Shown piece by piece: positions 52,801 to 64,000 of a DNA stretch of 64,000 nucleotides. The DNA comes from Brugia malayi. Its lineage: Eukaryota; Nematoda; Chromadorea; Rhabditida; Onchocercidae. The notes under the pieces are model-generated. The model was given only the letters and a program-made list of their open reading frames with translations, was not told where the DNA came from and ran no database searches. The stretch lies in the NCBI RefSeq assembly GCF_000002995.4, contig NW_025062477.1:13498696-13562695 (forward strand), given 5' to 3'. Numbering within the stretch: position 1 is the first letter of the stretch; each line of letters begins with the position of its first letter. Made by a program: the position numbers and the translations under genes.

Positions 52801-54097
52801 CCCATTTCTTTAGCTCTTCCTCATCACATAAATATTCTGCTGGTGGATTGTAACTTTCAGCATGTCCAGGTAAAGGAACTTTTGGTGCAGGAAAATGCAT
52901 TCGTATCCTGGCTAATTCAGTTTTCGTTTTTTCGCTGCAGGGATTATCAGCCCATAAGTCATAAACCTGTAACAAATTCAGGAAGATGAAAAAATATTCC
53001 AGATCAGTAACAACATCCGTAAAAATTACTAGATGAACAGCTCTTTGAACCATACTCTTTTTTCAATCTGCTTTGGTCGAGATGGTCGCACCCAACCCAT
53101 TTTGATGGCATGCACCATCTTTCCTGAAAAAGAAGAAATGTTTATAAAAGGCACATGAAACGACAAGTCAAAACAGATTTTGGAATATTCAATTTTAACT
53201 TGAGATGACAATCAGTTTGAAGCTATCTTACAATTTCCTAAAAACAAAACTGACCAACAAGACGCTTTTCATCCAATGAAGGAATAAATGAACGTTTGGA
53301 ATCTGGACGATTGGATATTGGATGAATTTCTGTTTGTGATGAGAAGATGTCCAAGAATGGTTGGTATGGATTATAACCAACCAATGGATATTTTGAAGCA
53401 TCCAGTGCATTTAACTTCTTTACTTCTTCATCATTTAAAGTAACAAAACCACCACTTTGCCGGTCGTAAACTCTTCTCCTTCAACACAGAGATCACTATA
53501 CATTAGTTAAGGACAACAAAATTAAAAACTCCGCAAAGGTATTGGAAAGTAAAAATCAGCAGTGCAAACAAGATTTTTTAACTTTTTGCCTTTATTATTC
53601 ACAAACGATAAACAAGCAATCTATATGGAAGAAGTAGTTTTAAACGCATTCAAAATTAAACATTTTTTATGAAGGATCAGACAGTTATTAATTAGAGTTA
53701 TTGCTTTCATTGGAATGAGAAAAAGAAAATAAACATAATTAACCAGTAATTGGAGTCATCCATTCGATCCAGAAATTCTTCCATATCATCATTTTTTTTA
53801 GCTGATTCGATCTGATTTCCGTCTTTATCATAACCAACATGGCTGAAGTCGTCATACCACGAAATCGGAATGTTACCTATCGTATTTCTGAGATCCTGTA
53901 ATCAGTCATAATTATTTCGACTACTTTCTTTTATCACTTCTTATAAGACAATAATCTTACGACAAAGAACTGGCAAGAAAACTAAAAAAGTGGAAGGTAA
54001 AACCATAACACCGAACCTCTTCATCACTTGAATCATAATCGTCGATCTTCTTGCTTGTTCTTTCCAGCTCAGTTGAATTCATTCTTTTATGAATCAT
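49897..54097 (-). CDS. BOP1: BOP1/Erb1 ribosome biogenesis protein (BOP1NT + WD40)
   Basis: Twelve minus-strand exons join in frame to 642 aa: 54017-54097, 53744-53895, 53255-53478, 53056-53123, 52799-52966, 52581-52727, 52298-52378, 52081-52209, 51502-51741, 51150-51260, 50739-51043 and 49897-50119. BOP1 forms the PeBoW complex with PES1 and WDR12 for 27S pre-rRNA processing and 60S subunit maturation in the nucleolus. The conserved N-terminal domain reads [52 protein letters not shown] and [15 protein letters not shown]. The WD40 propeller follows, with [25 protein letters not shown] and HHTAAIRG, and ends [10 protein letters not shown]. The start chosen lies nine bases after TTTTTTCAG, a likely trans-splice site. 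The acidic N-terminal extension of other BOP1 proteins is reduced to a short DDYDSSDEE stretch, unless an upstream exon was missed. Confidence 0.93.
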
Positions 54098-54504
54098 CTG
54101 TCGTATCTGAAAAAATCATTGTTGTGGAATGGAAAAGTGTCCACACCACATTCAAGCCTGACAACCTCGGCTTGATAATTAACTCGAACATACTCTCAGC
54201 CAGAAAGACCGATTGGCAAAAGCCGACTCGGGTTAAACTCATTGACAAAGCTTTGTTGTGCGAGGGTCTTTCTCATATCTGTTTCATCTTCATATTATTA
54301 TAAGCTTGCAATAACACATTTGTTCACTGATAACAGATAAAAATTTAGTGAGTTAACTTTTCGTTGTTTTAGAAATAATTAAATTAAAATTTGTTACAGT
54401 CTACTCATCACTCATTTAATGTTTGATTATCTAGTGGGTGTTGTATATGCCATTCTCTTCCGTTATCATAAATCCTCTCTCAGCTCTGTTATATTGAAAG
54501 GTCG
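54098..54504. promoter_or_regulatory. Divergent promoter region BOP1 / UBA5
   Basis: About 400 bp between two divergent genes. A TTTTTTCAG acceptor faces BOP1 (54107-54115 on the plus strand) and CTCTCTCAG (54475-54483) precedes the UBA5 ATG by 21 bases; both are candidate trans-splice sites. An open frame in the middle has no recognisable motif. Confidence 0.45.
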
Positions 54505-57408
54505 ATGTCGAAGAATTTGTCGGAACAGTTGGATGCATTGCACGCTAAACTGTTAGCGATAGGAACTGACTTGATATGTGTGAAGAGAAGTAATGTGCTA
54601 GATACGAATGCATCTGTTAAACGACCCAAAATTGGTTAGTTATTATTTCCTGACTTTTTGGTTGTTGCATTTCATTTCAATAAGTATACTACAAAATTGT
54701 TTTAATTTTAAGACTTTCCACTGCTCAGAAAACTTTATGCTTTTGTCATTTGTTTTGAGATGTATTTTTACCACTATTTTTTTCCACCGTCATAACTGTC
54801 ATATTATTAGATGCTGTCCAACAACACTAATAATAAATCGTTTTGTTTTGCATGGTCATTTCATCTCTGATCACTTTATGCTGTATAATACAGATGTAAT
54901 GAGTGCTGAAGTGAATGATTCTAATCCGTATAGTCGATTGATGGCTTTGAAGAAAATGGGTATTGTGAAAAATTATGATGAAATTCGAAAAAAAACAGTG
55001 CTGATAGTAGGTGTTGGTGGTGTGGGAAGTGTTGTTGCCGAAATGTTGACGAGATGTGGTATTGGAAAACTTATTTTGTTTGATTATGATAAGGTATGTA
55101 TTCCCACTTCTGGTAGTGAAAATCATTTGTTCTCCTTTGAAACAGGAAAGAAATCATTTTTATTTTATGGAATACTTAATTATCTTGATAGCTTTAAATA
55201 TTTTACGTCATTATTAGGACAAAAATGAGAATCTTTTCCGTCGGCTCTTCATGTAGTCTTCTACAATGCAGAAGTAATGTGATCCAGTAATATTTTTGTT
55301 AAACTGCTTTTTTATTATGAAGACCAATACTGTGTATGATGTAGATCTCGAAGGACAAAGTATGCAAATTTTAGGTTGAGCTTGCTAATATGAATCGTTT
55401 GTTTTATCAACCACAACATTCTGGTATGAGTAAAGTTGACGCAGCACGGAACACTCTCAGGTGAGTTTACTACTATGCAGTTAACTAGCATGAAGTATGC
55501 TATTAGTTATTTATGCAGATATCACCATTTTATCATCTTTTTTGCTTCTGTTTTCAGAGAAATCAATCCCGATGTAGATTTCGAGACGTATAATACGAAT
55601 ATAACGACTGTAGAGAACTATTCTCTATTTGTTGACCGAATTAGGTATTTTCGTTTCTTGTTCAAAGGGATCCAATCATTTGAAAATTGTCCTTTTTTGT
55701 ATTGAATATTATCATTGGAAATGCTCTTTTAAGTCAAAAAGAGACATATATAATTAGTGAACTTGTTAATGAGAAATCCAGTTACTGATATTGACATCGA
55801 TTATATGGAACATTCCATTTTTTACGTAGTAAAAATTATTCTCCGGAGACTTTTCAAGCAGAAAATGATGCTTTGTTTTATATCTTCAGGTGTTCTATTT
55901 CTTATAACTATATAGTGTCTGGTAATTTACGTACTGAATCATATCTATGATATAGATGTAATTGTAAATTTTCCTTACAAAACATGACTTTCAGTTTTGC
56001 TAAAATTTTGCAGATTATTTGTAGGAAAGGAAATCTTACCGGTGAGAAGGTTGAACTCGTCCTCAGTTGTGTGGATAATTTCGAAGCTAGAATGACTATT
56101 AACACTGTACGTATAATTACTTTAATTTTCTCAGTATTATAGTTCATCTTTTTCCATTTTTTGGCCATGTTTCTCATTTACACTACTTTTTTTTCAGGCT
56201 TGTAACGAAGAGAATCAGATATGGATGGAGTCTGGTGTCAGCGAGAATGCAGTATCTGGTCATGTGCAGTGTATGCGTCCTGGATATAGTGCATGCTTTG
56301 CTGTAATATTTTTTACTTTGTTATCAAAAATATTCCAGAGAATATTTTCGGATGAATGTTTGGTATATTTCAATCCACAAACTTTTTTTAAAAATTTATT
56401 CATGATCCTTATAGTCTTTCAAGTTATACTTCTCAAATGCTTCATTTGATGTTTTTGCAGTGTGTGCCTCCTTTGGTAGTTGCTTCAAATATTAGTGAAC
56501 GAACCCTGAAACGTGAAGGGGTTTGTGCTGCGTCATTACCCACCACTATGGCGGTCATTGCCGGTTTTCTAGTACAAAATGCCTTGAAGTATGTAACACT
56601 TTTTGGATTTTGCTTCTAAATTTGTTTCAGGCACATGTTAATAGGTTATTTCAGGTTTCTTTTAAATTTTGGTGAAATATCTTACTGCCTGGGGTATAAT
56701 GCTCTTTGTGATTTCTTTCCTCGACATCAAATGTTACCGAATCCTAGTTGTGAAGATCGTTTCTGTCAACAAAGACAGGAAGAGTGTAAGGTATAAACTT
56801 TCGATTTCTTATCGTGTTAATCAACGAAGCAACCTTTTGAAAGCCAAAATACTTCATATTTTTTTTTCACTCATATTTCTAAAAACCTTATAGAAAAGTT
56901 TCTCTATAAGATTTCTTTGATGCAATCACTTACCATTATTTTGTATCATTGCAGCAATTTGTAAATGAAAATGAAACTAAAGGCAATGAAAAGACAGAAG
57001 ACGAGATCACACATGAGGACAACAACTGGGGTAATATTAGTTTCTAGAAAATTCGTGCAAGTGAATCATAATAAACGCCTATTCATGTTCATTCTTGCAG
57101 GAATTGAAGTGTTGGATGAATCACTGATTGGCCCTACTAATGGTTGTTGTAGTGGGCCTGGCGAAGGGATACAATTTGCATATGAAGCTCCTATTAAAGA
57201 GGTATTTTCTAACATTAACCAGGGGCAAATTTACTAATATCTTAATTGTAAAGACCAATATTTTTATATAATTCACTGTTTTTGACAAAACATATGATTT
57301 TAGTAGGCTTAATTTATTAAAGGAAATTTTTAGGATACGGAGAGTAAGGAACAAATATCCGAGATGAAGAACTTGTCAGCACTCATGGCAGAATTAAAAA
57401 GCTTATAA
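54505..57408 (+). CDS. uba-5: UBA5, UFM1-activating E1 enzyme
   Basis: Eleven exons join in frame to 401 aa (human 404): 54505-54634, 54894-55093, 55375-55460, 55558-55644, 56025-56106, 56198-56302, 56461-56588, 56655-56790, 56955-57030, 57101-57201 and 57334-57408. UBA5 adenylates UFM1, carries it on a cysteine and passes it to UFC1; ufmylation supports ER ribosome quality control. Visible: [15 protein letters not shown], the nucleotide loop GVGGVG (83-88), the Asp-containing [15 protein letters not shown], the family block [25 protein letters not shown], zinc-binding Cys at about 228, 231, 305 and 310 (CFAC, CEDRFC), and catalytic Cys252 in [13 protein letters not shown]. The UFM1/GABARAP-interacting motif is present as NWGIEVLDE, and the C-terminal UFC1-binding helix ends [10 protein letters not shown]. 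Everything expected for activity is present. Confidence 0.96.
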
Positions 57409-57770
57409 TGAATGGCTGTGCTAATAAATTATTAATAGAGACGGGAACAAGGGATGTTATTTATAACTAGTTCATATTTATTGTTCCACAGCACTTACCA
57501 GAATACATAAAATAAAATATACAAGCCTTGAAATTTTATTTGTCCCATGCATGAGAAGCACTACAATTATACAAATAAAAATGTATGGAACTATTGACTG
57601 GAAATACTCCTCATGCAAACATATGACAAAGTTCAATGCATACTCGTAAGTCGGAACTAAATTTACAAAGTCCAAATTCAAGGTGCTAAAACCAGTGAAG
57701 TCACTGCATCATCGTAAAAAAATGCTTATGATATAATCAGTAACACTGGAGTATGAAAGAGGCAAGAATG
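57409..57770. other. Convergent spacer UBA5 / SYS1, with AATAAA
   Basis: About 360 bp between two converging genes. An AATAAA at 57423-57428, fifteen bases after the UBA5 stop, is the likely UBA5 poly(A) signal. Confidence 0.5.
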
Positions 57771-58793
57771 CTATACTTCATATCTTAAAGTGGTTGACAA
57801 ATGAATATCCCTAGACTCAAGTTGCAAACAAAAATATTCACCCAGTACTGTGCATAAAACAATACTCAAAAGCTGTAATAGCCACCAAAAAACATGCATA
57901 GGAATTGATTTATAATACAAAGTAACAGCGATTAAGTGCCAAAAATGTAAAGTACATGTAAAATCCAAACACTGTTTCGAACGTCCAATAACTTTACTCA
58001 TGATAAGAGAGCATGCTGCAGCTGACAGTAACTGAATGACTGTTCCGTGGAATGAAGCCTGGAATTCAGCATTTATATTACACTTGCTATTGCAATATCC
58101 TGTGATGAAGGATTTATAAAAATTCATATGAGAAAACAAATTCCTCGTATATTATTCAGTTGATTTTATATAGAGAATACAAATTTTTGTAGACAGGGAT
58201 TAAAGCAACAGCTGTTGCTTTCGTTTCATGTTTTTTTCTTTTTTCAAAAAGACATTTCCTTTTAGTGTGGTGTTATATTTATTTTTTTGATCCTTCAAAT
58301 CATCGTGACAGGACACCAGTACTGATAACTCCACTAAATCATGCATAACCATATAGCATCAAATCCCCATAGTGCATAATAATTTTAAGCTTAAGTATGT
58401 AATCAACTGAAATAAGACTAATTCGAGAAGCTCTTTTCGCGGTATAACAAATTTTATTTGATGTTCTTGAAGTTCTTCGAAGGAATTGATGAGGACAGCG
58501 ATTTTACATAAAGGAAGAAGTGGAGGTAGGGAATACAACATTCTGTCAAAGCCATTAAAAGCACTTCCGAAGGAAGTTATTTGAACAGGAGTGATATAGA
58601 AGTTTAAGGAGACAAGAGTGGAAAAAAATCGACAAACCGCTGCTGTAAACACTTGTTCCAACGAAGGATAATAGCTTCCAACGGAGAACATCACTAAAAG
58701 AGCACACCAGGCGGTGTAGAACGCTGCTTGCATACATATAATCTGCAAAATAATCAAACCGGGATCCCAGATATATGATCGAAACGAATTCAT
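57771..58793 (-). CDS. SYS1: SYS1 Golgi membrane-trafficking protein
   Basis: Two minus-strand exons (58638-58793 and 57771-58058) join in phase 0 to 147 aa; human SYS1 has 156. SYS1 is a four-span Golgi membrane protein that recruits the small GTPase ARFRP1/Arl3. The start MNSFRSYIWDPGLIILQI matches the family's FRSYVWDP opening; SYYPSLEQVF corresponds to the lumenal SLDQMF segment. The second exon has GRSKQCLDFTCTLHFWHLI and the WWLLQ...GEYFCLQLE ending, both typical. Four hydrophobic segments are visible. The donor chosen (GCAGCG before GTTTGT) and acceptor AATTCCAG give the best alignment; a donor 12 bases earlier also keeps frame and would remove FTAA plus nothing conserved. Confidence 0.88.
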
Positions 58794-59989
58794 TTTACCT
58801 AGTCAACATCACTGACTGATGACATTTGCTGAGATCAACCTGAAAGATATTCATAACTATTAGTCCTTGCCTTCAAACATTCTTCCGCTTTTAAAGCCTG
58901 AATCTGAATCTATCCACTTGTCAGATATTCTTTTTATCGTTGTTCCAAAAATTAATTTTCACTGCTTCAATGATGCACCTGACTGTTTTGAAAACTATGA
59001 AGCAACTTTCTGCTTAAAAATATGTGATTGTTACCATCATGTCAGTCTAAGGCAATAAATCAAATAAATATCTTGTGCAGACTTAAGTCTACAAAACTTT
59101 AATCCATTACTTTTATTAAGATGATTTTAACGACTCTGGATAAGACAAAGCAGAATATCCGTCACGTAACATGTCCCTTTTGTCAAGCAACCTTTTATGT
59201 GTCAAAATATCACTCAAATTATTCATCAAGAATATGATAATATATAGCTCAGTTCAATAAAAAACTCAACTAATCTCATAAGACCAAATAAGTGCTCACA
59301 ATATTGTTCTAAATTTGAGGCGCTGACGAATATTGCTGAGTGCCCTCGTCTTCCGAATTAGGTCCATGTATTGTTGTTATTCGCGGTATTGGATAATTAG
59401 TAGTGTGTGGTGGGATGGGATCGATAATGATCGGTGTGAGATAAGATAAGTGGGGAGTCCTTGAAGGTGGGACTAGAGGTAGTGTGAGTAGTGACAAGGG
59501 ATGTCTAGGATTGATAAGCCTAGCAAGGTTTGGAGGAAGATGTTAATTGGAGAGGGAAAGAATAGCGAACAGTTATGGTCTGTAGTTGTAAGTGGTGGAG
59601 AGTGAGAGATTACTGAAAAGATGAAGAGTTTTCGATCAGAACTACGAAAGTGGATAGTGGTTCAGAGCAGGCCTGTATTTCATTTCTCTGTCAGTCAGTG
59701 TAGCTTGTGAATTGCTCAATTTGTAACATCTGAGATCGAAGGTTCAATTACTTGTTACTCAGTTTATACATGCCTGTATAATACCGTGATGCATGAACAG
59801 AAAGAGGAAGTCACTCACGGGAATATCATCAAGCTGCTAGAAAATGGAAACATTAAGGAATATTGTTAAGCTACTAGCAAATGCAAATTTTAATTCATTC
59901 CATTCGTTGCCCATTCTAGTGTTATTATCTCGCTGATTTATTTATAATTTTGTAGGGTGGTTGCTTCTTTTCGATCTGCTGCCTTGGAA
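58794..59989. promoter_or_regulatory. Divergent intergenic region SYS1 / RING gene
   Basis: About 1.2 kb, presumably with both promoters. A G/T-rich stretch (59380-59520) has unusual strand asymmetry and is open on the minus strand, but shows no splice context or motif. TTTTGTAG ending at 59955, 34 bases before the RING-gene ATG, is a candidate trans-splice acceptor. Confidence 0.4.
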
Positions 59990-62748
59990 ATGTCCCAGAC
60001 AAAGCAGACAACATCTTCGAGTGGAACGGCACAACGTGTAAACGGATTATCTAGCGAGTTATTAATGGTGAGGGTTCGTTTGACTGAACACTGAGCAATT
60101 TATGGAAAGACAAATGTTTATAAGTGTAGAGTTTATTATGGGGATTTATGCTGTGGTAAAAATGAACAAAGTATATCCTGTTTGCTAGGGAAATGGGAAG
60201 CTAATAAATATTTGCTTAAAGTATACTTATTATTCCTTTGGGATGAATTGTTCACTAAGTAGAAAGCATTTCTGAGTTAATAGAGTTACCAGTAAGTAAC
60301 GATCTTTTACCACTGCGCGGTTGCAGATAGTGATATTGGGGCATTGAATCATGCCAGCGCTACGCAGTGTTAACCCAGAGAGATTCCTATGCATTCCTTC
60401 TTATGCATCTGTTCAGACAGATTTTACTGCTAGAAATAGAGGGCATTTAAGGATGAAGAAAATTTTCATAATGACACTGCAGGAAGAAAACATCCAGAAT
60501 CCAAATGGCGTTTTGCAGACGAATGTTATGAATGGTGTGACAAATAGGATTCGAGAGTCTAGTGAAACATCATCACATAACACAGCTCTTTCCTTTGTTT
60601 CTGGACCAACCTTTACTGCTGGTTCAGTACCTTCAATGACTTTACAAGGCAGTCCTGCAACATATATTCCAATACAGGTCAGTTCCTCTTTATCAGAATT
60701 AAGTCGATGCTGAAATTTTTATACGTCTTCTCAGATTATGATAATGAATTATCTATCATTTTGGTCATTACAAAATTGGAATATCACATTGAAAACACTT
60801 CAGACAAACGTTCTAGTATATTACACTGTGACGTGTATTACTTGATTACTTAAAACTTTTATCATTCAACAATTTTAGTTGTATAACAAAAATTTTAGGT
60901 TCCTGGTGTGATCGAAACGGCTTTTACTCAAACTCCAGCCTTTGCTACTCCTCCTATTTATCCATCCGCATTAACAGCTGCATATATCGCTGGTCCTACA
61001 GCTGCACCTGCTTCACCTTGTACATTCCTATCAGCCGCTACTCCAATAACAGCAGTCTGCCACTGCATCTATGCTCAACCATGTGCACTTCATCATCGTC
61101 CAATCACTTATGCTTCACATTCGCTTTCATCTTTGGGTTGGTTCTGTCACAGAAAGTTACATAAGGGGTAGTAGTATTTAATTTATTCATTTATGTTATT
61201 CTAGTACTTTAAAATATTCCTTATCCTTCTTCTATGTTTATTACCACATTTCTGTATTTTAGGTGCAGTCCCTGCTACATTGTCGCAAAGCCACTCCCAT
61301 ACTTTACCAGCAACAATAACAAGCAATGTTGCATCTGCTCGCGTGGGTTCAATTAATTTTTTATTTCAGATTTACTGGTGACAGCTTTGACATCATTCAA
61401 CATCCCAAAAACCTTCTGTATGTGTATGTGTAAAGTATGCACGTTTTTTTATAGGTATCATCTTTGCCGCCTACCTTAGCCTTACCTTCTCTTCGATCCT
61501 CAGTGATGCGTCTAAAGCGATCCGGTGAACAGCTTCCTACCAATCATCCTCCGGTAACAAATCCGAATGCTGCAGCGAATATTCGTTTGCAGAAAATACG
61601 TCGTGTTGAACCTAATACAGAAGCAACCACTTCATATCTGACTTCTCAACGACATGTCGAGTAAGCACGCACATCTTTATTGTACGATGCGATTAATTCT
61701 TTGTTTTCGCTACATTGCATGCTTTATTTCCAGAGCCCGAGGTGACGAGAGAAATGCAATAGATAGTAGGCCAGGTTTAAATTCGGCATTTTGTTGCGAT
61801 TGCCGCAGTCGTTCTACCTATCAGTGTCCTTATCAGTCCTGTCCATATCACAATCATCATCATATCTGCCCGCGTCATCCGATGTGTTTTTGCCAACGCA
61901 ACGAATCAGGCAGTAGTTACAGGTAGCTTTTGTATAACAGTTAAATATAATATAGATGGTTTCTTCTTCAGTGCGCAAACCTGTGTGAGATTTTAGTTTA
62001 TCTTTTTTCCAATAATTTTTATTTATTTTATTTTTTAAGACGTGAAACTGACATGAATCCAGTACATGATTTGTTACTATCATCGCGTGTGGCACAAATC
62101 GAACGTCAACAGCAGGCCAACAATTTGTGGTTTCAGCGACACTCTTTAGCATCAAATAGTCTGATTGGTGTTGATATTGTCCCAAGACGTTTAACGTCTC
62201 AACCAGTAGTTTTCTTACCGCGTCACCACCAACCCATTATGGAGCTTGCTATGGTATGATTTCTTATTTCATTTTTTAAAACTATTTTTTGGTTTTCTTT
62301 TTTATCCATTTGTAAGGAAATTTATTTCAGGTTCTGTTGCAGCCACATGATCCAACGGTTATTTTGGGTGGCAATGTGCCTACTTCTAATGATCCTGTAC
62401 CAGTCGGCGCAACTGTTGAACAAATCAATCGTTTTTCGACTACCTACAAATATATCAAAGAGAATGATATTCCCGAAAACGAACAAGAACGTTGCACGGT
62501 TAGTTTGAACTTTTTATCCTCCATTTATATCAATGCATTTGTTATCACTGATCTTTTCAAAGCCACTTCACAGAATTGTTCAGGTATGCTTGAATGATTT
62601 CGAAATGGACGAAGAAGTTCGAGCTCTTCGCTGCAATCATGTATTCCATGTCGTTTGTATCGATCGTTGGTTGGTGTACAATAAAAAATGCCCGGTCTGT
62701 CGTTTAGATGTGGATAAAACAAACGTAGTATCAGTGGTATCCCTGTGA
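59990..62748 (+). CDS. Arkadia-like RING-H2 E3 ubiquitin ligase
   Basis: Nine exons join in frame to 510 aa: 59990-60067, 60483-60677, 60899-61136, 61263-61342, 61455-61660, 61734-61922, 62040-62253, 62331-62498 and 62584-62748. The C-terminus has a complete RING-H2 finger (C455, C458, C473, H475, H478, C481, C492, C495; CTVCLNDFEMDEEVRAL through KKCPVCRLDV). Before it, GATVEQINRFSTTYKYIK resembles the conserved GASQNTIERFTFPHKYKK block of Arkadia/RNF111 and RNF165, as does WLVYNKKCP. Arkadia-type ligases promote TGF-beta/BMP signalling by degrading inhibitors such as SKI/SnoN. The N-terminal 400 residues are Ser/Thr/Pro/Ala-rich and mostly disordered-looking, with a Cys/His-rich block (286-322) and a shorter CHCIYAQPCALHH. 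An RNF38/RNF44-type ligase is the alternative. AATAAA lies at 62891. Confidence 0.85.
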
Positions 62749-64000
62749 TTCGTATTAGTAAATGGTCGATGAATTTTTAATATCTTTCAATCTTTCATTA
62801 TAGGTTAATTTTCTGTTCTTCCAAACTACTTTTTTTTTATTTTCGTATTTCTCATGAATCTGTATATTCCTTTTCAAGTAAGGTCTTCAAAATAAATTGA
62901 TATTGTGAATGTACTGGTGGGCTAGAAATAGCTAGAAAATTTTTGTCGGTGTTTTGATATTTTTCTCTGAATATTCATTTTCATTTAGTATGAAAGGAAA
63001 CAAACTCTAATTTCGATTTCTTATATTTGTTATTTCCTGTGCTTTCATTTATTCTTATTCAAATATCGCGGTGATGAAATTTTATACCGTCAACATTTTA
63101 CACTTCCATTTTCTTTTTTGATTCCTTATCTTTCATTTTTGGTGATACCAAACTAGATATTTTCTTGTTCTCTCACATAGTGTTTGAAACAATTTTAACA
63201 GTTCTTTCAATAAATGAAAATTTTTAGATGTGTTTTCTGATAAAGTTTTTTTATGAAATGATAAATCTAGTAGTGTGTGGTACACTGTCAAAAATTTCCA
63301 GCATGTCAGCGTCTCTGGTCTTCTTAGAGCTTATCATAAAGATTGATGACTACTTTCTCAAAATACTGCCCCCGATTTTTTAAGAAAATTACTGCTGTGC
63401 ACGTAGTTTAGCCGCAGTAATCATGGAAAGGAAGTGGCTATTTGTTTTCCGTTATTGTCTGGTCTGATAAAAGTTGTAACTGCGTGTGCTTACAAATGTG
63501 GGAGAAAGAGGAATATTAAGTTTGCATAATATAAGCGTGTTTCAGATGTGCTTCAGGTTGATATATTGTTTATTAACTATTTTACCAATTGTACCGTTAC
63601 CGGTCATCTTTATGCTAAGGTGATCCAGTGGCTATGTGAAATTATGTAGGCTATGGATGCAGAAACTCAGAAGTGATGGGTTGTGGATTTTCCAGTATTG
63701 CTTTACTATAACCGAGCGAAACGTTGTTGGTTATAGTTCTTGCACCCGTCAAGGTCTGGAACCGGCCTTATTTCAAAATTATTGTTTATTAGTGTAGTAA
63801 TAGCTTTGTCAAATTTTTTCCACTTGTATTAGGATTTTATCCTTAGGCTTGTTTAAAGTGTCTATAAGATTTGTTCCAACGTGCTTTGACTTCTCTCTCG
63901 GTGTCAGTCAGTACCGTGAGCATGAATTTTATGAAATTCTCTGTTCTGTACATTGCTTTTTTGCCCAAATTTCTGGGTACTTCTGGAGCGATTGAATTAT
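62749..64000. other. 3' flank of the RING gene and beyond; nothing else identified
   Basis: About 1.25 kb. AATAAA at 62891-62896 is a probable poly(A) signal for the RING gene. After it I find no exon, RNA gene or repeat that I can support. Confidence 0.45.

Noticed and set aside
59309..59497. Minus-strand Pro/Thr/Ile-rich open frame near SYS1
   Set aside because: G/T-rich strand asymmetry explains the composition; no splice context or family motif.
63595..63770. Possible tRNA-like or structured RNA segment
   Set aside because: Words such as GGTCTGGAACCGGCC fold locally, but no cloverleaf, A/B boxes or anticodon arm could be assembled.

Overview
The window looks like nuclear DNA of a nematode, most likely a spirurid or filarial worm. 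It is strongly A+T-rich, its genes are split by many introns, and nearly all introns end in the nematode acceptor TTTCAG or close variants. Several genes have such an acceptor just upstream of the start codon, as expected for spliced-leader trans-splicing. The protein set is also worm-like: a NOAH/NompA-type cuticle protein and a SYM-2/ESRP splicing factor. The filarial placement is an inference from composition and gene style. I see no rRNA, tRNA, CRISPR array, transposase or bacterial insert. I joined exons by hand from the sequence, requiring frame and intron phase to agree at every junction; exceptions are stated.

Layout, left to right. 271-354: last exon of an EF-hand calcium sensor. 4514-7687 (-): RAE1/GLE2 mRNA export factor, 9 exons. 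9117-11535 (-): PTP1B-type tyrosine phosphatase with a C-terminal membrane anchor, 8 exons. 12513-12797 (+): MIC10, a MICOS subunit, one exon. 13386-14356 (+): MIX23/CCDC58, 4 exons. 14774-17123 (-): a short WAC homologue with WW domain and C-terminal coiled coil. 21007-35803 (+): SYM-2/ESRP/Fusilli, with four RRMs and introns of up to about 3 kb. 41628-49159 (+): NOAH-like protein with about six PAN/apple modules, a ZP domain and a transmembrane tail; its signal-peptide exon is unresolved. 49897-54097 (-): BOP1/Erb1 ribosome-biogenesis WD40 protein, 12 exons. 54505-57408 (+): UBA5, the UFM1-activating enzyme, 11 exons. 57771-58793 (-): SYS1, a Golgi membrane protein. 59990-62748 (+): Arkadia-like RING-H2 ubiquitin ligase, 9 exons.

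The genes serve mostly separate housekeeping and developmental roles. Arrangements that may matter are: MIC10 and MIX23, two mitochondrial genes in tandem with operon-like signals; the divergent pairs PTP/MIC10, BOP1/UBA5 and SYS1/RING; and the convergent pairs MIX23/WAC, NOAH/BOP1 and UBA5/SYS1.

I did not find a clear undescribed multi-gene system. The most unusual signals are in sym-2: a GC-AG intron that the reading frame requires, a second possible one, and an exon whose expected acceptor reads TTTCAT instead of TTTCAG. Also notable are several clean intronic or intergenic hairpins, a Cys/His-rich block in the RING protein, and the exon-by-exon modular build of the NOAH protein.
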